Source: Desulfuromonas sp. KJ2020
GTDB lineage: Bacteria; Desulfobacterota; Desulfuromonadia; Desulfuromonadales; SZUA-540
Assembly (NCBI RefSeq): GCF_024197615.1
Contig: NZ_JAKUKE010000001.1
Span: 1,406,773 to 1,470,772, forward strand
Direction: 5' to 3'
DNA: 64,000 nt
Both the position numbers and the translations under genes were made by a program. Positions 46,385 through 55,306 of the stretch are shown one piece after another. The notes beneath the pieces were generated by a model, which was not told where the DNA came from, did not search any database, and worked only from the letters and a program-made list of their open reading frames with translations. Each line of letters begins with the position of its first letter. Position 1 is the stretch's first letter.

Positions 46385-47123
46385 GGGCCAGCACCGAACG
46401 CCATCTCGGGTTCTCTTCCGTACACAGTACATGGGGAACCTCCGGTCCGTACAGGTGGTACTCTTTGTGACGGCTGCCCAGGAGCGTAAAGAGGGCCTGC
46501 CCGCTCTCAACCCGTATGGTCTGATCACCGCTGCCGTTGATCGCCAGGGCCGGGGTGGAAATCTTGCTGAGCAGGGGGCGCAGGTGGCGGATCAGGCGGT
46601 GAATCTGGTGAACGCCATTGAGAGGGCGGCTCTCGTAATAGCGCAAGGCCGTCTCGGGGGGAAGGGGGCGGTGGTGGTAGGGCTTGATATGCCTGAGCCA
46701 CCAGGCGCTGCTGGCGAGACGGTGGCGGAGCCTGAGATAGGGGGAGAGCAGGACCATCCCCGCCATCTCCACCCGGGCGGCCAGGGCCACTAGCAGCAGG
46801 GCTCCGGTGCTCAGCCCCATCCCGAAAATCTCGGTCTCTTCCTTCTTCAATTCCCGGTAGCCCTCTTCGACAGCTTTCAGCCAGTCCTCGTAGCGTTTGG
46901 TTGCCAGGTCCTGTGGTGAGGTGCCATGGCCCGGCAGTAAAATCGCCAATGTCGTGTAGCCCTGCTCACAGAGAGCCTGGCCGAACAGCCGCATTTCCTG
47001 CGGGGTGGCGGAGAATCCGTGTACCAGAAGCACGCCGGCCCCTCTTGGAGTGGAGGGGCGCAGCAAAAAAGGGGCCGCGTCATCATGGGGCTTCGGATTC
47101 CCCCGTCTTGGGCCTGCAGACAT
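46311..47123 (-). CDS. Alpha/beta hydrolase (carboxylesterase or monoacylglycerol lipase type)
   Basis: This 270-residue alpha/beta hydrolase has an oxyanion region GVLLVHGFSATPQEM near residues 31-45, a nucleophile elbow GLSTG (Ser near 105), an acid in NGSGDQTI and a His in EVPHVLC near the end. The pattern fits Est30/YvaK-type carboxylesterases. No signal peptide is seen. The ATG at 47123 lies 48 bases downstream of a good -10 element; the longer frame to 47252 would run through that promoter. The natural substrate is unknown. Its end overlaps coaE on the other strand by 74 bases. Confidence 0.85.
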   Translation of the reverse strand: MSAGPRRGNPKPHDDAAPFLLRPSTPRGAGVLLVHGFSATPQEMRLFGQALCEQGYTTLAILLPGHGTSPQDLATKRYEDWLKAVEEGYRELKKEETEIFGMGLSTGALLLVALAARVEMAGMVLLSPYLRLRHRLASSAWWLRHIKPYHHRPLPPETALRYYESRPLNGVHQIHRLIRHLRPLLSKISTPALAINGSGDQTIRVESGQALFTLLGSRHKEYHLYGPEVPHVLCTEENPRWRSVLALSLQFLARSQEDSAPASAGDHRVP

Positions 47124-47170
47124 GAAAGCAGCCTTTCTCGTTGAAATCAAAGGGGAAAAGCCTTTAATGA

Positions 47171-47198
47171 AGTGTAGCAGCCGTCCGTTCTCTGTCAA
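47171..47198 (-). promoter_or_regulatory. Promoter of the esterase gene
   Basis: On the minus strand TTGACA (47193-47198) and TACACT (47171-47176) are separated by 16 bases. The position agrees with the ATG at 47123 and argues against a longer esterase. Confidence 0.7.
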
Positions 47199-47218
47199 TG
47201 CAATGGCCCGAAACACAA

Positions 47219-47240
47219 AATCCCCCTGAAAAGGGGGATT
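47219..47240 (-). terminator. Intrinsic terminator after iclR
   Basis: An 8-bp stem (47219-47226 with 47233-47240) with a 6-base loop is followed on the minus strand by TTTTGTGTTT, just past the IclR-type gene and before the esterase promoter. Confidence 0.8.
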
Positions 47241-47263
47241 CTGAGAATTCACTGAAGCAGGCG

Positions 47264-48046
47264 CTACTTGTGAAAACCGAGACGGGTGGAGAGGTCTTCG
47301 CCGGCCTTGAGGACCAGGGGGACCAGTTCCTTCTCGATCCGTTCGTCGGAAAAGCGCATGGACGGTCCTGAGATGCTGACGGCTCCGACGATCCGACGGG
47401 TATAGTCGCGGATGGGAGCGGCCAGGCAGCGCACACCAGGATCAAGTTCCTCGTTGTCGATGGCATAGCCCTGCTCGGCAATCTTTTTCAGGTCTTTTTT
47501 GAGAACCTCGCGATCCGTGTAGGTCGTCGGGGTATAGCCCTTGAGCTCGCGGTTGGGGAGAACACTGTCGATCTCCTCGTCGGACATGTAAGCCAGGTGA
47601 ACTTTACCGGAGGCGGTGCAGTGTGCCGGCAGGCGGCTGCCGACCCGGGACACGACCCTGACCGTGAGATTCGTTTCAACGACGTCCAGATAAACGATGT
47701 ACCCTTCCTTGAAAATGGCGACATAGGCCGTTTCGTTACAGTCGTTGACGATGTCTTCCAGGATGGGCTTGGCCTGGCGCAGCAGGCCCATCTGCTTGAT
47801 GAACGTCTGCCCGAGTTCCAGGGCGTTGAGTCCGAGACGGTAGTTTTCCGTTGCCTTGTTCTGCTCGATGTATCCACGGGACTCGAGGGTCGCCAGCAGG
47901 CGGAAGACGTTGTTTTTGTGGAGTTTCAGCCTCTTGCTGAGTTCGGTGACACCCAGTTCGTCCACATCCCCGTGGAACTGCTCCAGCAGGTCCAGGGCGT
48001 GGGAAACAGCCTGGATTATATATTCTGACTTCTCTTTCTTGGCCAT
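47264..48046 (-). CDS. IclR-family transcriptional regulator
   Basis: This 260-residue regulator has an N-terminal winged helix at about residues 8-70 (TELSKRLKLHKNNVFRLLATLESRGYI) and a C-terminal effector domain with the IclR signature PGVRCLAAPIRD. IclR proteins commonly control aromatic or carboxylic acid use through a small ligand. The ATG at 48046 is chosen because GAGGA precedes it and the Lys-rich MAKKEKSEYI start is typical; the longer frame has no ribosome site. It has its own promoter and is divergent from the stress protein gene, which is a possible target by position. The ligand is unknown. Confidence 0.92.
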   Translation of the reverse strand: MAKKEKSEYIIQAVSHALDLLEQFHGDVDELGVTELSKRLKLHKNNVFRLLATLESRGYIEQNKATENYRLGLNALELGQTFIKQMGLLRQAKPILEDIVNDCNETAYVAIFKEGYIVYLDVVETNLTVRVVSRVGSRLPAHCTASGKVHLAYMSDEEIDSVLPNRELKGYTPTTYTDREVLKKDLKKIAEQGYAIDNEELDPGVRCLAAPIRDYTRRIVGAVSISGPSMRFSDERIEKELVPLVLKAGEDLSTRLGFHK

Positions 48047-48211
48047 GGCGGTTGTGTCCTCTTTTAATGAAAACTCAAAAAGCAAATTGCGGGGATTTTA
48101 TCGACCCCGATAAAAAGATGTCAAGATAAACCGGAATGATTTTTCCTGAAGAGTCCGTTTTTGGGGTCTTGCGAGGAAAAAGGTTCTTTTGCCGGCCAAT
48201 CGTTGCCGAAA

Positions 48212-48240
48212 ATAATAGAATGTTGTTTTAGTTAAGTCAA
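48212..48240 (-). promoter_or_regulatory. Promoter of the IclR-type gene
   Basis: On the minus strand TTGACT (48235-48240) and TATTAT (48212-48217) are separated by 17 bases, a near-ideal sigma-70 pair. The leader to the ATG is about 160 bases. It lies back to back with the stress-gene promoter, so one regulator bound between them could affect both. Confidence 0.75.
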
Positions 48241-48291
48241 TATCCCCTTGTCGATTGTCAGCGGTCGAATCAGGGAGGGAAGGCCTTTCTG

Positions 48292-48320
48292 TTGACAGGT
48301 GTTAGCCATTCGGCTAGATT
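48292..48320 (+). promoter_or_regulatory. Promoter of the universal stress protein gene
   Basis: TTGACA (48292-48297) and TAGATT (48315-48320) have a 17-base spacer, a strong sigma-70 match 28 bases upstream of the ATG. Confidence 0.75.
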
Positions 48321-48347
48321 TGACAGGCCCTTGACACGGAGGTAGCC

Positions 48348-48800
48348 ATGCTGAATCTCAGTAAAAAAATACTCGTCGCCATTGACGGCTCACCTCAATC
48401 GGACAAGGCGGCCGAAGAGGCGGTGCGTCTAGCCATGGCTTCAGGCTCACGCTTCAAAAGCAAGGTATATGCCATTTTGGCGCTTCCCGGCATGCGAAAC
48501 CCCTCCTTTACGGATTTTTTCCCTTCTTTGCCCGCCACAGAGCGTCCCGACTGGGAACAAAAGCGCCAGCGTATTTTTTACGTGGTGGAAAAAGCGGCGT
48601 CCGAGGCGGATATCCCGTTGACCAGTGAGGTCGTTTATGGTGATGCCGCTGAGGAAATTCTGTCATATGCCGATCAGCAGGAGGTCGATGTCATTGTCAT
48701 CGGCTCCTCCGGTTCCGGGCGGGTCAAGCGCACCCTGATGGGCAGCGTCTCCACCAAAGTCGCCATGCACGCCCGCTGTTCCGTCTATATCGTGCGATAA
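48348..48800 (+). CDS. Universal stress protein (UspA family)
   Basis: This 150-residue protein is a single Usp domain. It begins KKILVAIDGSPQSDKAAEEA and ends with the ATP-binding motif G-x2-G-x9-G-S/T, seen as GSSGSGRVKRTLMGSVST near residues 124-141, so it is probably of the nucleotide-binding type. Usp proteins respond to starvation, redox and growth arrest. CGGAGG precedes the ATG. The gene stands alone with its own promoter, divergent from the IclR-type gene. Its specific trigger is unknown. Confidence 0.93.
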   Translation: MLNLSKKILVAIDGSPQSDKAAEEAVRLAMASGSRFKSKVYAILALPGMRNPSFTDFFPSLPATERPDWEQKRQRIFYVVEKAASEADIPLTSEVVYGDAAEEILSYADQQEVDVIVIGSSGSGRVKRTLMGSVSTKVAMHARCSVYIVR

Positions 48801-48844
48801 AAAGGGCGAGGCGACGAACCTTTTTCTGCGCGCACCTCCTGTTT

Positions 48845-49753
48845 CTATTCCAACTCATCTTGCCCGTCTCTTTTTTCTCCCTGATCTTTTTTTCCCTTTT
48901 CGCCGATTCCGGTCGGGGAGGTTCCGCGCCGCTGGTCCGCTAGCGGGCAATAGGACCCGTCTGGTGGATTGAAGCGTGTCTCCTTGCACAGGTAGTTGAA
49001 AATTTCAGCCATACTTTCGCGGATGAGAGATTCCTCCTCGGGAAATTCGTGGGGGGAGAGTTCCAGCGTGAGGGCATCATTGTAGGCGGTCTGCCTCAGG
49101 TGGTTCAAAAAGCGGGTCAGGGGGAGGACGCCATGGCCGGGCAGCAGATGCTCGCGGCCATAGCCGTAGTCGGAAAAATGAATATTGCGCATTTTGCCGG
49201 AATCGTAGAAGAGATGAAAATCGTGCAGGAAGTTGGCTTTGGACGAACCCATGTGAGCAGTGTCGAAGGTCAGGTAGAGATTCTTCTCCTGCATGAAACG
49301 GATCATTTTCTCCGTCTGCCCGAGAATGTAGGGATTGGTTTTAAAAGCGCCGGTGCTGGGCATGTTTTCCATGGTGATGATCACCTGGTGCTGGCCAACC
49401 TCTTCCTGAAAATCCTTGACCTTGTTGAGCCACCGCCAGAACTTGAGCTCGAGTCCCATCCACGAGGGGGGGTGAAAGTTGATCAGGGGGATGCCCGCCT
49501 CCATGGCCAGGGTGGTGGTGCGGAAGAGCTGATCGATCTTGTTCCCCCAGCCGTCCAGGTCGAAAAAGGGCGCATGAAGAGAGGCCACCGGCAGAATCTG
49601 CTGCAGATCCCGGATGAGGGCGAGGCTGTCCTGGTACTGGAAGTCATAGCTGATGATCACTTCCATGCCGTCAAAGCCTGTATCCCGGGCGATTTCAAAA
49701 ACCTTGGGGAGGGGCAGGGTGTAGAGACTGCCCGCTGAAAGTATAAGTTTCAT
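48845..49753 (-). CDS. Sugar phosphate isomerase/epimerase-like TIM-barrel protein
   Basis: This 302-residue protein belongs to the xylose-isomerase-like/AP-endonuclease 2 TIM-barrel superfamily. Metal-site residues can be seen in FHPPS, ITMENMPS, TFDTAHMG, HFSDYG and ALTLELSP in the expected order. The true reaction is unknown for most such proteins. The last 35 residues are Gly/Lys/Glu/Asp-rich and unlike the fold, perhaps a recent extension. The ATG at 49753 begins the first strand; its ribosome site is weak. It lies 63 bases downstream of the sodium symporter gene on the same strand and may act on the imported solute. Confidence 0.82.
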   Translation of the reverse strand: MKLILSAGSLYTLPLPKVFEIARDTGFDGMEVIISYDFQYQDSLALIRDLQQILPVASLHAPFFDLDGWGNKIDQLFRTTTLAMEAGIPLINFHPPSWMGLELKFWRWLNKVKDFQEEVGQHQVIITMENMPSTGAFKTNPYILGQTEKMIRFMQEKNLYLTFDTAHMGSSKANFLHDFHLFYDSGKMRNIHFSDYGYGREHLLPGHGVLPLTRFLNHLRQTAYNDALTLELSPHEFPEEESLIRESMAEIFNYLCKETRFNPPDGSYCPLADQRRGTSPTGIGEKGKKDQGEKRDGQDELE

Positions 49754-49816
49754 GGCTGACTCGCAGGATGATTAAAGTGCCACATGTCTGAAGGCCTCTC
49801 TGCAGTCCTTCATGCC

Positions 49817-51340
49817 TCAGGGGGTATGCACCTTCTCCAGCAGGAAGCGGCGGATGCGGTCAGGTGGCGGGGGGGTGAGCAGCGAGACGCCAATCGTGAC
49901 GAGAATAACCAGCGGAGCTCCGATCAGAGCCGATCCCGTCGGCGGCAGCACGGCGGTCAGCCAGGGCAGCCACTGGCCGAGGATCACCGGGGTGAACGTG
50001 ATGACCAGTCCCAAAAGCATGCCGGCGATGGCTCCCTGTTTGTTGGTGCGGTCCCACCAGATACCGAGCAGGAAGATGGGAAAGAGGGTGTTGCCGGCCA
50101 GGGCGAAGGCCACGGCGGTGATTTCGGCGATGAGGCCGGGCGGGTTGGCGGCGACGATCAGAACAACCAAGGCCAAAACCAGGGTGGTGATCTTGGCGAC
50201 CATCATGCGTTGGTGTTCAGTGGCCTTGGGGTTGATGAGCTGGTAGTAGATATCGTAGGAAAAAGCCCCGGCGCCGGTGATGAGCAGGCCGGTAATGGTG
50301 GAAAAGGCGGCGAGAATGGCGGCCAGAGCCACGATGCCGGTGATCCAGACCGGCAGGCCCGCCCACTCCGCCGCTTTGATGACGATGATGTCGGCGATGG
50401 CCTTGGCGGTGGCGGGGTCGGTGACCAGCCCGTGACGCAGTTCCCAGAGCTTGGCGAAGGTGGCGTAGGCCGGCGCGCTCCAGTAGAGCAGGCCGATAAA
50501 GACCAGCCCCCACATGACACTCCAGCGGGCGTCGCGGATGTTGGGGACGGTATAGAAGCGGGACAGGACATGGGGCAGGCCGGCGGTGCCGACCATGAGG
50601 GTAAAGCAGAGAGCGATCCACTGATAGGGGGTGCCATGGAGCCAGGGCGCCGTGCCGGCGTTGTCGGCATGAAAGGCGATCTCCTGCAGGGCCTCCCCGT
50701 AACCGACCTGAGGAACCAGCCAGAAAAAACCCATCTTGCGAGCCACCAGCACCAAGGGGAGGATGAAGCAGAGAATCAGTACGGTGTAGTGAAAGCGCTG
50801 GTTGCGCAGGGCGCCGAGAGTGCCGGACAGCACCAGGTAGGAGATGACCACCGCGGTGCCGAAGAGGAGACTGGGGGTGTAGTCCAGACCGAAAATCCAG
50901 GAGAAGACCAGCCCCACCCCCTTGTACTGGGCCACACAGTAGACCAGGGAGATGAGGATGGCGATGCTGGCCGACAGCACCCGCGCGATGGGCGATTCGT
51001 AGCGGGCTTCGACAAATTCAGGCGCGGTATATTTGCCGAAACGGCGAATCTGGGCGCCCATGAGGATGAGCAGGAGGACGTAGCCGCCGGTCCAGCCGAT
51101 GACATAGGCAAAGGCGAAATAGCCCTGCAGGTAGAAGATGCCGGCGATGCCGAGAATGGAGGCGGCGCTCATCCAGTTGGAGGCAATGGCGGCCCCGATG
51201 CCGACACGGCCGACGGAGCGGCCGGAGACCAGGTAGTATTCGCCCTTGGCGGTCCGGCTGGCCAGACCGACGAAGATGAAGAGGGCCAGAACGGCGAAAA
51301 GAAGCAGGGCCGGCGCCAGTTTCAGGTGTTCAGCGAGCAT
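49817..51340 (-). CDS. Sodium:solute symporter (SSS family, ActP-like)
   Basis: This 507-residue inner-membrane protein has about 13 membrane segments and the SSS-family signature region near residues 40-62 (GRSVGRVGIGAAIASNWMSAAS). It is close in style to bacterial acetate/monocarboxylate symporters, which pair with a small DUF485 or DUF4212 subunit; the DUF4212 gene lies 10 bases upstream. Acetate or another short organic acid is the likely substrate, which fits an acetate-oxidising relative, but this is inference. AAAGGAGGCACC precedes the ATG at 51340. Confidence 0.9.
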   Translation of the reverse strand: MLAEHLKLAPALLLFAVLALFIFVGLASRTAKGEYYLVSGRSVGRVGIGAAIASNWMSAASILGIAGIFYLQGYFAFAYVIGWTGGYVLLLILMGAQIRRFGKYTAPEFVEARYESPIARVLSASIAILISLVYCVAQYKGVGLVFSWIFGLDYTPSLLFGTAVVISYLVLSGTLGALRNQRFHYTVLILCFILPLVLVARKMGFFWLVPQVGYGEALQEIAFHADNAGTAPWLHGTPYQWIALCFTLMVGTAGLPHVLSRFYTVPNIRDARWSVMWGLVFIGLLYWSAPAYATFAKLWELRHGLVTDPATAKAIADIIVIKAAEWAGLPVWITGIVALAAILAAFSTITGLLITGAGAFSYDIYYQLINPKATEHQRMMVAKITTLVLALVVLIVAANPPGLIAEITAVAFALAGNTLFPIFLLGIWWDRTNKQGAIAGMLLGLVITFTPVILGQWLPWLTAVLPPTGSALIGAPLVILVTIGVSLLTPPPPDRIRRFLLEKVHTP

Positions 51341-51350
51341 GGTGCCTCCT

Positions 51351-51683
51351 TTATTTGCGCTTCCGGTACTCGTTGGTCAGTTTGTCGACGAAGAGGTTGT
51401 AGAGCAGGCAAAGCAGTATGAACCAGAGGATGAGAAACTGGCCGGAAAACCAGTAGTGAAAGGGAAAGCCGAGGAAGCGAGTCGTCGTCAGCTGGCTGCA
51501 GCCGGCCGGGCCTTCCTGCAGAAGCACGAGAATGAATTGAAAACCGAAGGTAAAAGCGGCCCAGCTGGCCAGCAGTATCCAGATGTAATGGACCTTCTTG
51601 CGCATGAAGCCGGGGAGGGGACGGAAAAAGTTGACCCTGCCCTGACCGCTGGGGTGTCTTTGTGAACTCGAATCCTGTGTCAC
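51351..51683 (-). CDS. DUF4212 small membrane subunit of the symporter
   Basis: This 110-residue protein has two membrane segments (about residues 34-55 and 77-99) and the family pattern of an aromatic-rich loop (FPFHYWFSGQFLILWF). DUF4212 genes are regularly found directly upstream of an SSS symporter gene, as here. The GTG start at 51683 is chosen because AAAGGAGG lies just ahead; the longer frame to 51725 lacks a ribosome site. It probably helps assemble or regulate the symporter. Confidence 0.9.
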   Translation of the reverse strand: MTQDSSSQRHPSGQGRVNFFRPLPGFMRKKVHYIWILLASWAAFTFGFQFILVLLQEGPAGCSQLTTTRFLGFPFHYWFSGQFLILWFILLCLLYNLFVDKLTNEYRKRK

Positions 51684-51732
51684 CCTGTCCTCCTTTATCG
51701 GTTGTGGCCCAAAGGCCGGCGACAAGCCTGCT

Positions 51733-52968
51733 TCAATATGCCGTGGGGCGCGCCGGGGTTGTGGCGGACGGATCTTCCTCAGATTTCATGACTTCGGCCA
51801 AAACGCTGGTCGCATAACTGCCGCGCGGGAGACTAAAGGAGAGTCGTAGATCCTGTCCTTCCATGTCGACCCGGTATTCGCCGAGAGGAACACGCAGGGG
51901 GCGTCTTTCCCCCTCCATACCCAGACCTTCCGACAGCCGGAAATCCTGCAGGGACAGCTTTTCCTTGGCCAGCAGGCCTTCCTCCAGGATGCCGGCCTGT
52001 CCCCGCGCCAGGGAGACCTTGTACCCGTAGAGAGGGGCGGAGGGGCTGATTTCCAGGCTGTCGGCGCGCGGCTGTTCTTTGGCGGGGTCTTCCACGATAA
52101 AACAGGCCCCGTTTTCGTGTTTACAGGCGTAGTCCCCGGCCCAGAGGGTGTCGAGGGTGTCGAGGCGCATATCGACCAGGCGGTCGAACAGGCTCGATTG
52201 ATAAGCCGACAGGTAGAGGCGCAGGCGGTTGCGGGGCATCGTGAACACCGCCTCTCTGGCGGGATGGCCTTTGCCCAGGGCGGCCACCAGGTTGCGCTCG
52301 TCGCGGAAGCGAGCCGGCAAGGCGGCCAGCGTACCGTCGAGGTCGCCCCGTTCAAAGCGTTCCGCGGCCTCGCGCCAACGTTCCTGGGTGATGCTCTGCG
52401 GATCGCCGATGATCAGCCGGCCGGCCAGTTCGTAGTCCTGGCGCAGCAGGGCGCGGCCGATCAGGTGTGAATTGCCCAGTACACCGTAGCGCTGCTGGCC
52501 GAAACGGTTGGGCACGCCGACGGTCTTGAGCACGTGCAGGATGTCTTCGGCCTTTTCCAGTGCGCCCGGTTTGACCGCGCGGATACGGATCGTGAAACGG
52601 TTTCCCGCCAGGTGGCCCAGACGCAGCTTGTTGCGGTGCCAGGCGCAGGACAACACCCGAATGCCTGGCAGCTGCAGGCTTTCGACCTGGGCCGGTGTCA
52701 CCCTCTGCAGAGACAGACGCTGTCGGGTGGTGGCCCGGGCATCCTTGAGGCCGGCGTAGCCGATATCGCGGCTGCGAATCTTCAGCGCACCGGCGACCTT
52801 CTGAATCAGGTCGAAGGTCGTCAGACCGGTCTTTTCCACCTCGACGTAGAGATGTTCACCCTCGCCGCAGGGGAGATAGAGAGGGATCTCCTCGACCAGA
52901 AAGTCCTCGGAACTCTCCTTGATCTGTCCTCCTGTTCCCTCCAGGGAGGCGCTGAGATATCTAGCCAT
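51733..52968 (-). CDS. truD: tRNA pseudouridine(13) synthase
   Basis: TruD makes pseudouridine at position 13 of tRNA. The 411-residue protein has the catalytic motif GYAGLKDARATTRQ near residues 71-84 (Asp as nucleophile), the FGxQRYG-like RFGQQRYG near 156-163 and the TRUD insertion domain between. The ATG overlaps the trmB end by eight bases, so two tRNA-modifying enzymes are translated together. A C-terminal tail after the family domain ends with TARPTAY. Length is normal to slightly long. Confidence 0.94.
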   Translation of the reverse strand: MARYLSASLEGTGGQIKESSEDFLVEEIPLYLPCGEGEHLYVEVEKTGLTTFDLIQKVAGALKIRSRDIGYAGLKDARATTRQRLSLQRVTPAQVESLQLPGIRVLSCAWHRNKLRLGHLAGNRFTIRIRAVKPGALEKAEDILHVLKTVGVPNRFGQQRYGVLGNSHLIGRALLRQDYELAGRLIIGDPQSITQERWREAAERFERGDLDGTLAALPARFRDERNLVAALGKGHPAREAVFTMPRNRLRLYLSAYQSSLFDRLVDMRLDTLDTLWAGDYACKHENGACFIVEDPAKEQPRADSLEISPSAPLYGYKVSLARGQAGILEEGLLAKEKLSLQDFRLSEGLGMEGERRPLRVPLGEYRVDMEGQDLRLSFSLPRGSYATSVLAEVMKSEEDPSATTPARPTAY

Positions 52969-53659
52969 TCTCCACCTGCTCCCACTTCAGGCGAAATCCC
53001 TGCGAAAGGCGCACCTCCGTGTCGGCGATGGTCCAATCGGGCCGCTTGCGGTAATGCACGAAATAGATGGGAAGGCCCTGATCGAGGAAGCGGCGCATGT
53101 ATTTGGAAACGGGATAGCCGGGGCGCGCCGTGCTCAAAGATTCGGTCTGGCAGTTGGTATAGCCGTCCATCGCGGCGATGGTGGCGGCGACATCCTCGGC
53201 GTAATCCTGAAAGTCGGTGGCAAAGTTCAGCTCCCCGCCAGGGCGAAGATAAAGGAGGACCATCTGCAGAAAAGCTTCGTTCAGCAGTCGACGGGAGCGG
53301 TGGCGTTTTTTGGGCCAGGGGTCGGGGCAGTTGATGTAGATGGCCTCAAGGCTCTCTTTGGGGATGAAATTGGCCAGCAGGTAGCGGGCCTCGGACCGCA
53401 TGACGCGGACGTTTTTGAGGCCGGCCTGGTCGATTTTTTTGCAGGTTTTGTAGCAGCCCTTGTTGTAGATGTCGATGGCCAGGTAGTTGCGCTCCGGGTG
53501 GCGGGCAGCCAGCTGCGTGATGAAATCGCCGATGCCGCAGCCGATTTCCAGACAGAGGGGCTGGGCGTTGTCAAAAAAAGAAGAGATGTCCTCCCCCCTG
53601 GCGAGCATCGGCTCGGTGAGGAAGGATTCGGAGGTGATCTCGATTACGCGCTGCGTCAT
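52961..53659 (-). CDS. trmB: tRNA (guanine-N7-)-methyltransferase
   Basis: TrmB methylates G46 of tRNA with SAM. The 232-residue protein has the SAM motif EIGCGIGDF near residues 37-45 and the family motif NCPDPWPKKRH near 110-120. The frame is open upstream to 53716 but the ATG at 53659 has AAAGG seven bases ahead and gives a typical length. The gene overlaps truD by eight bases. Upstream lies the cytochrome c gene after 87 bases. Confidence 0.95.
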   Translation of the reverse strand: MTQRVIEITSESFLTEPMLARGEDISSFFDNAQPLCLEIGCGIGDFITQLAARHPERNYLAIDIYNKGCYKTCKKIDQAGLKNVRVMRSEARYLLANFIPKESLEAIYINCPDPWPKKRHRSRRLLNEAFLQMVLLYLRPGGELNFATDFQDYAEDVAATIAAMDGYTNCQTESLSTARPGYPVSKYMRRFLDQGLPIYFVHYRKRPDWTIADTEVRLSQGFRLKWEQVENG

Positions 53660-53746
53660 GTGGTGCCTTTCTGAATGTCCTGTTTTGACGCAGAAAACTA
53701 GCACAGGCCGCGGCATTTTTCAATAATGGCGGACCTGGCCTGATCG

Positions 53747-54070
53747 TTATTTGCGGCTGGACAGGAAATCGACCAGGGCTTTGAGATTCTCCGCCGAGAG
53801 ATGTGTCATTCTCGGCATGATGGAGTCGGGGTTGCGGGCTTTGGGATTGAGGAGCTGCCGCTCGATCTGGTCGGCCGTCAGGCGTCTGCCCACCCCGTCG
53901 AGGGCCGGTCCCCTGTTGCCGCCGCTCCCTTCCAGGCTGTGGCACCCTTTGCAGCCCTGGGCGTTGATGAGCCGGCGGGCGGTGCCCTCGTCAGCCCCAG
54001 TCAGGGCCGGCAGCAAAAGCAGGCATAGTAGCAGGACGAACCCGCGCTTGGTCGGGGCGAAGTCTCTCAT
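53747..54070 (-). CDS. Mono-haem cytochrome c
   Basis: This 107-residue secreted protein has a signal peptide (about residues 1-26), one haem motif CKGCH near residues 40-44 and an axial-Met region DSIMPRM near 82-88, a small class I cytochrome c. It should carry single electrons in the periplasm. The ATG is preceded by AGGAGG ten bases away, a slightly long gap. It faces away from the aroF gene. The electron partners are unknown; the di-haem peroxidase 50 kb away is one option. Confidence 0.9.
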   Translation of the reverse strand: MRDFAPTKRGFVLLLCLLLLPALTGADEGTARRLINAQGCKGCHSLEGSGGNRGPALDGVGRRLTADQIERQLLNPKARNPDSIMPRMTHLSAENLKALVDFLSSRK

Positions 54071-54183
54071 GACAATAATTCCTCCTTGGGGAACGGTGTC
54101 GTGGAAAAAGGCGGCGATCTGGTCAGGATACTCGACGATACCCGAATTGCAACCAGGCTTTGGCTGTCATTCTGACAAAAAAG

Positions 54184-54212
54184 TTGAATTCTTTCCGGGG
54201 GGTGGCTAATCT
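54184..54212 (+). promoter_or_regulatory. Promoter of the DAHP synthase gene
   Basis: TTGAAT (54184-54189) and TAATCT (54207-54212) have a 17-base spacer, a good sigma-70 match about 83 bases upstream of the ATG. No leader peptide is evident in the 5' region. Confidence 0.65.
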
Positions 54213-54295
54213 AAGCCGTTGTCGCCACGGTTTTGTGCCAGGAAGGCGGAAAACTGTTTCAGGGGAAGAAGGCGCTTTGCCAAGGAGTCTGGATT

Positions 54296-55306
54296 ATGCT
54301 TATCGTCATGGACCACAATGCCACCGACCAACAGATCGACGCCGTCAAAAAAGCCATCGAGGCGATGGGCCTGCGGGCCGAACCCATTCCCGGCAGTCTG
54401 CGCACCGCGATCGGCGTGCTGGGAAACCAGGGTTATGTAGACGATACCTCCATCCGCGAACTTCCCGGCGTACGCGAAACCATCCATGTCAGCAAACCAT
54501 ACAAGATGGTCTCCCGCGATTTTCATCCTGTTTCGACGGTCGTCAAGGTCGGTGACATCGCCATTGGTGATGGGCATCCGCCCGTCATCATCGCCGGCCC
54601 TTGTTCCATCGAGACCGAGGAACAGATGCTGGCCGCCGCCCACCTGGTTAAAGCTGCCGGTGCCCACATCCTGCGCGGTGGGGCGTTCAAGCCGCGTACC
54701 GGTCCCCACTCCTTTCAGGGGCTGGGCGTCGACGGGCTCAAATATCTGCGCCAGGCGGGTGATGCGGCCGGACTGCCGGTCATCACCGAGGTCATGCGGA
54801 TCGAGCAGCTCGAACCCGTCTGTCGCTATGCCGATGTCCTGCAGATCGGCGCCCGCAACATGCAGAACTTTGACCTGCTTAAAGAGGTCGGCAAGCTCAA
54901 GTGCCCCGTGCTGCTCAAGCGCGGCATGAGCGCCACTCTGGAGGAGTTCCTCGCCGCCGCCGAGTACATCGTGGCCGAGGGGAACGATCAGGTCATCCTC
55001 TGCGAACGCGGTATCCGCACCTTTGAGCGAGCCACCCGCAACACCCTGGATCTTTCCGTTGTTCCCCTCATTCGGGAGATGAGCCACCTGCCGATCATCG
55101 TCGATCCCAGTCACGCCACGGGAAAACGCTCGCTAGTGCCGGTCATGGCCAAGGCCGCCTTGGTGGCTGGCGCCCACGGTCTGATGATCGAGGTGCATCC
55201 CGAACCGGAAAAAGCCCTGTGCGACGGGGCCCAGAGCCTGGCCGGGCCGGGTTTCAGCCAGTTGATGGAGGAAATCCGTCGCCTGCAGCAGTTCCTTGAC
55301 GCCTAG
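54296..55306 (+). CDS. aroF: 3-deoxy-7-phosphoheptulonate synthase (DAHP synthase, class I beta type)
   Basis: This enzyme joins phosphoenolpyruvate and erythrose 4-phosphate, the first step of aromatic amino-acid synthesis. The 336-residue protein has an N-terminal ferredoxin-like regulatory domain (about residues 1-75) as in the Thermotoga enzyme, then a KDSA/AroF barrel with [19 protein letters not shown] and DPSHATGKR. The N-domain is the usual site for tyrosine or phenylalanine feedback. The ATG at 54296 is chosen because AAGGAG (54282-54287) precedes it. Its stop lies in a CTAG palindrome shared with the convergent metallophosphoesterase gene. Confidence 0.95.
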   Translation: MLIVMDHNATDQQIDAVKKAIEAMGLRAEPIPGSLRTAIGVLGNQGYVDDTSIRELPGVRETIHVSKPYKMVSRDFHPVSTVVKVGDIAIGDGHPPVIIAGPCSIETEEQMLAAAHLVKAAGAHILRGGAFKPRTGPHSFQGLGVDGLKYLRQAGDAAGLPVITEVMRIEQLEPVCRYADVLQIGARNMQNFDLLKEVGKLKCPVLLKRGMSATLEEFLAAAEYIVAEGNDQVILCERGIRTFERATRNTLDLSVVPLIREMSHLPIIVDPSHATGKRSLVPVMAKAALVAGAHGLMIEVHPEPEKALCDGAQSLAGPGFSQLMEEIRRLQQFLDA

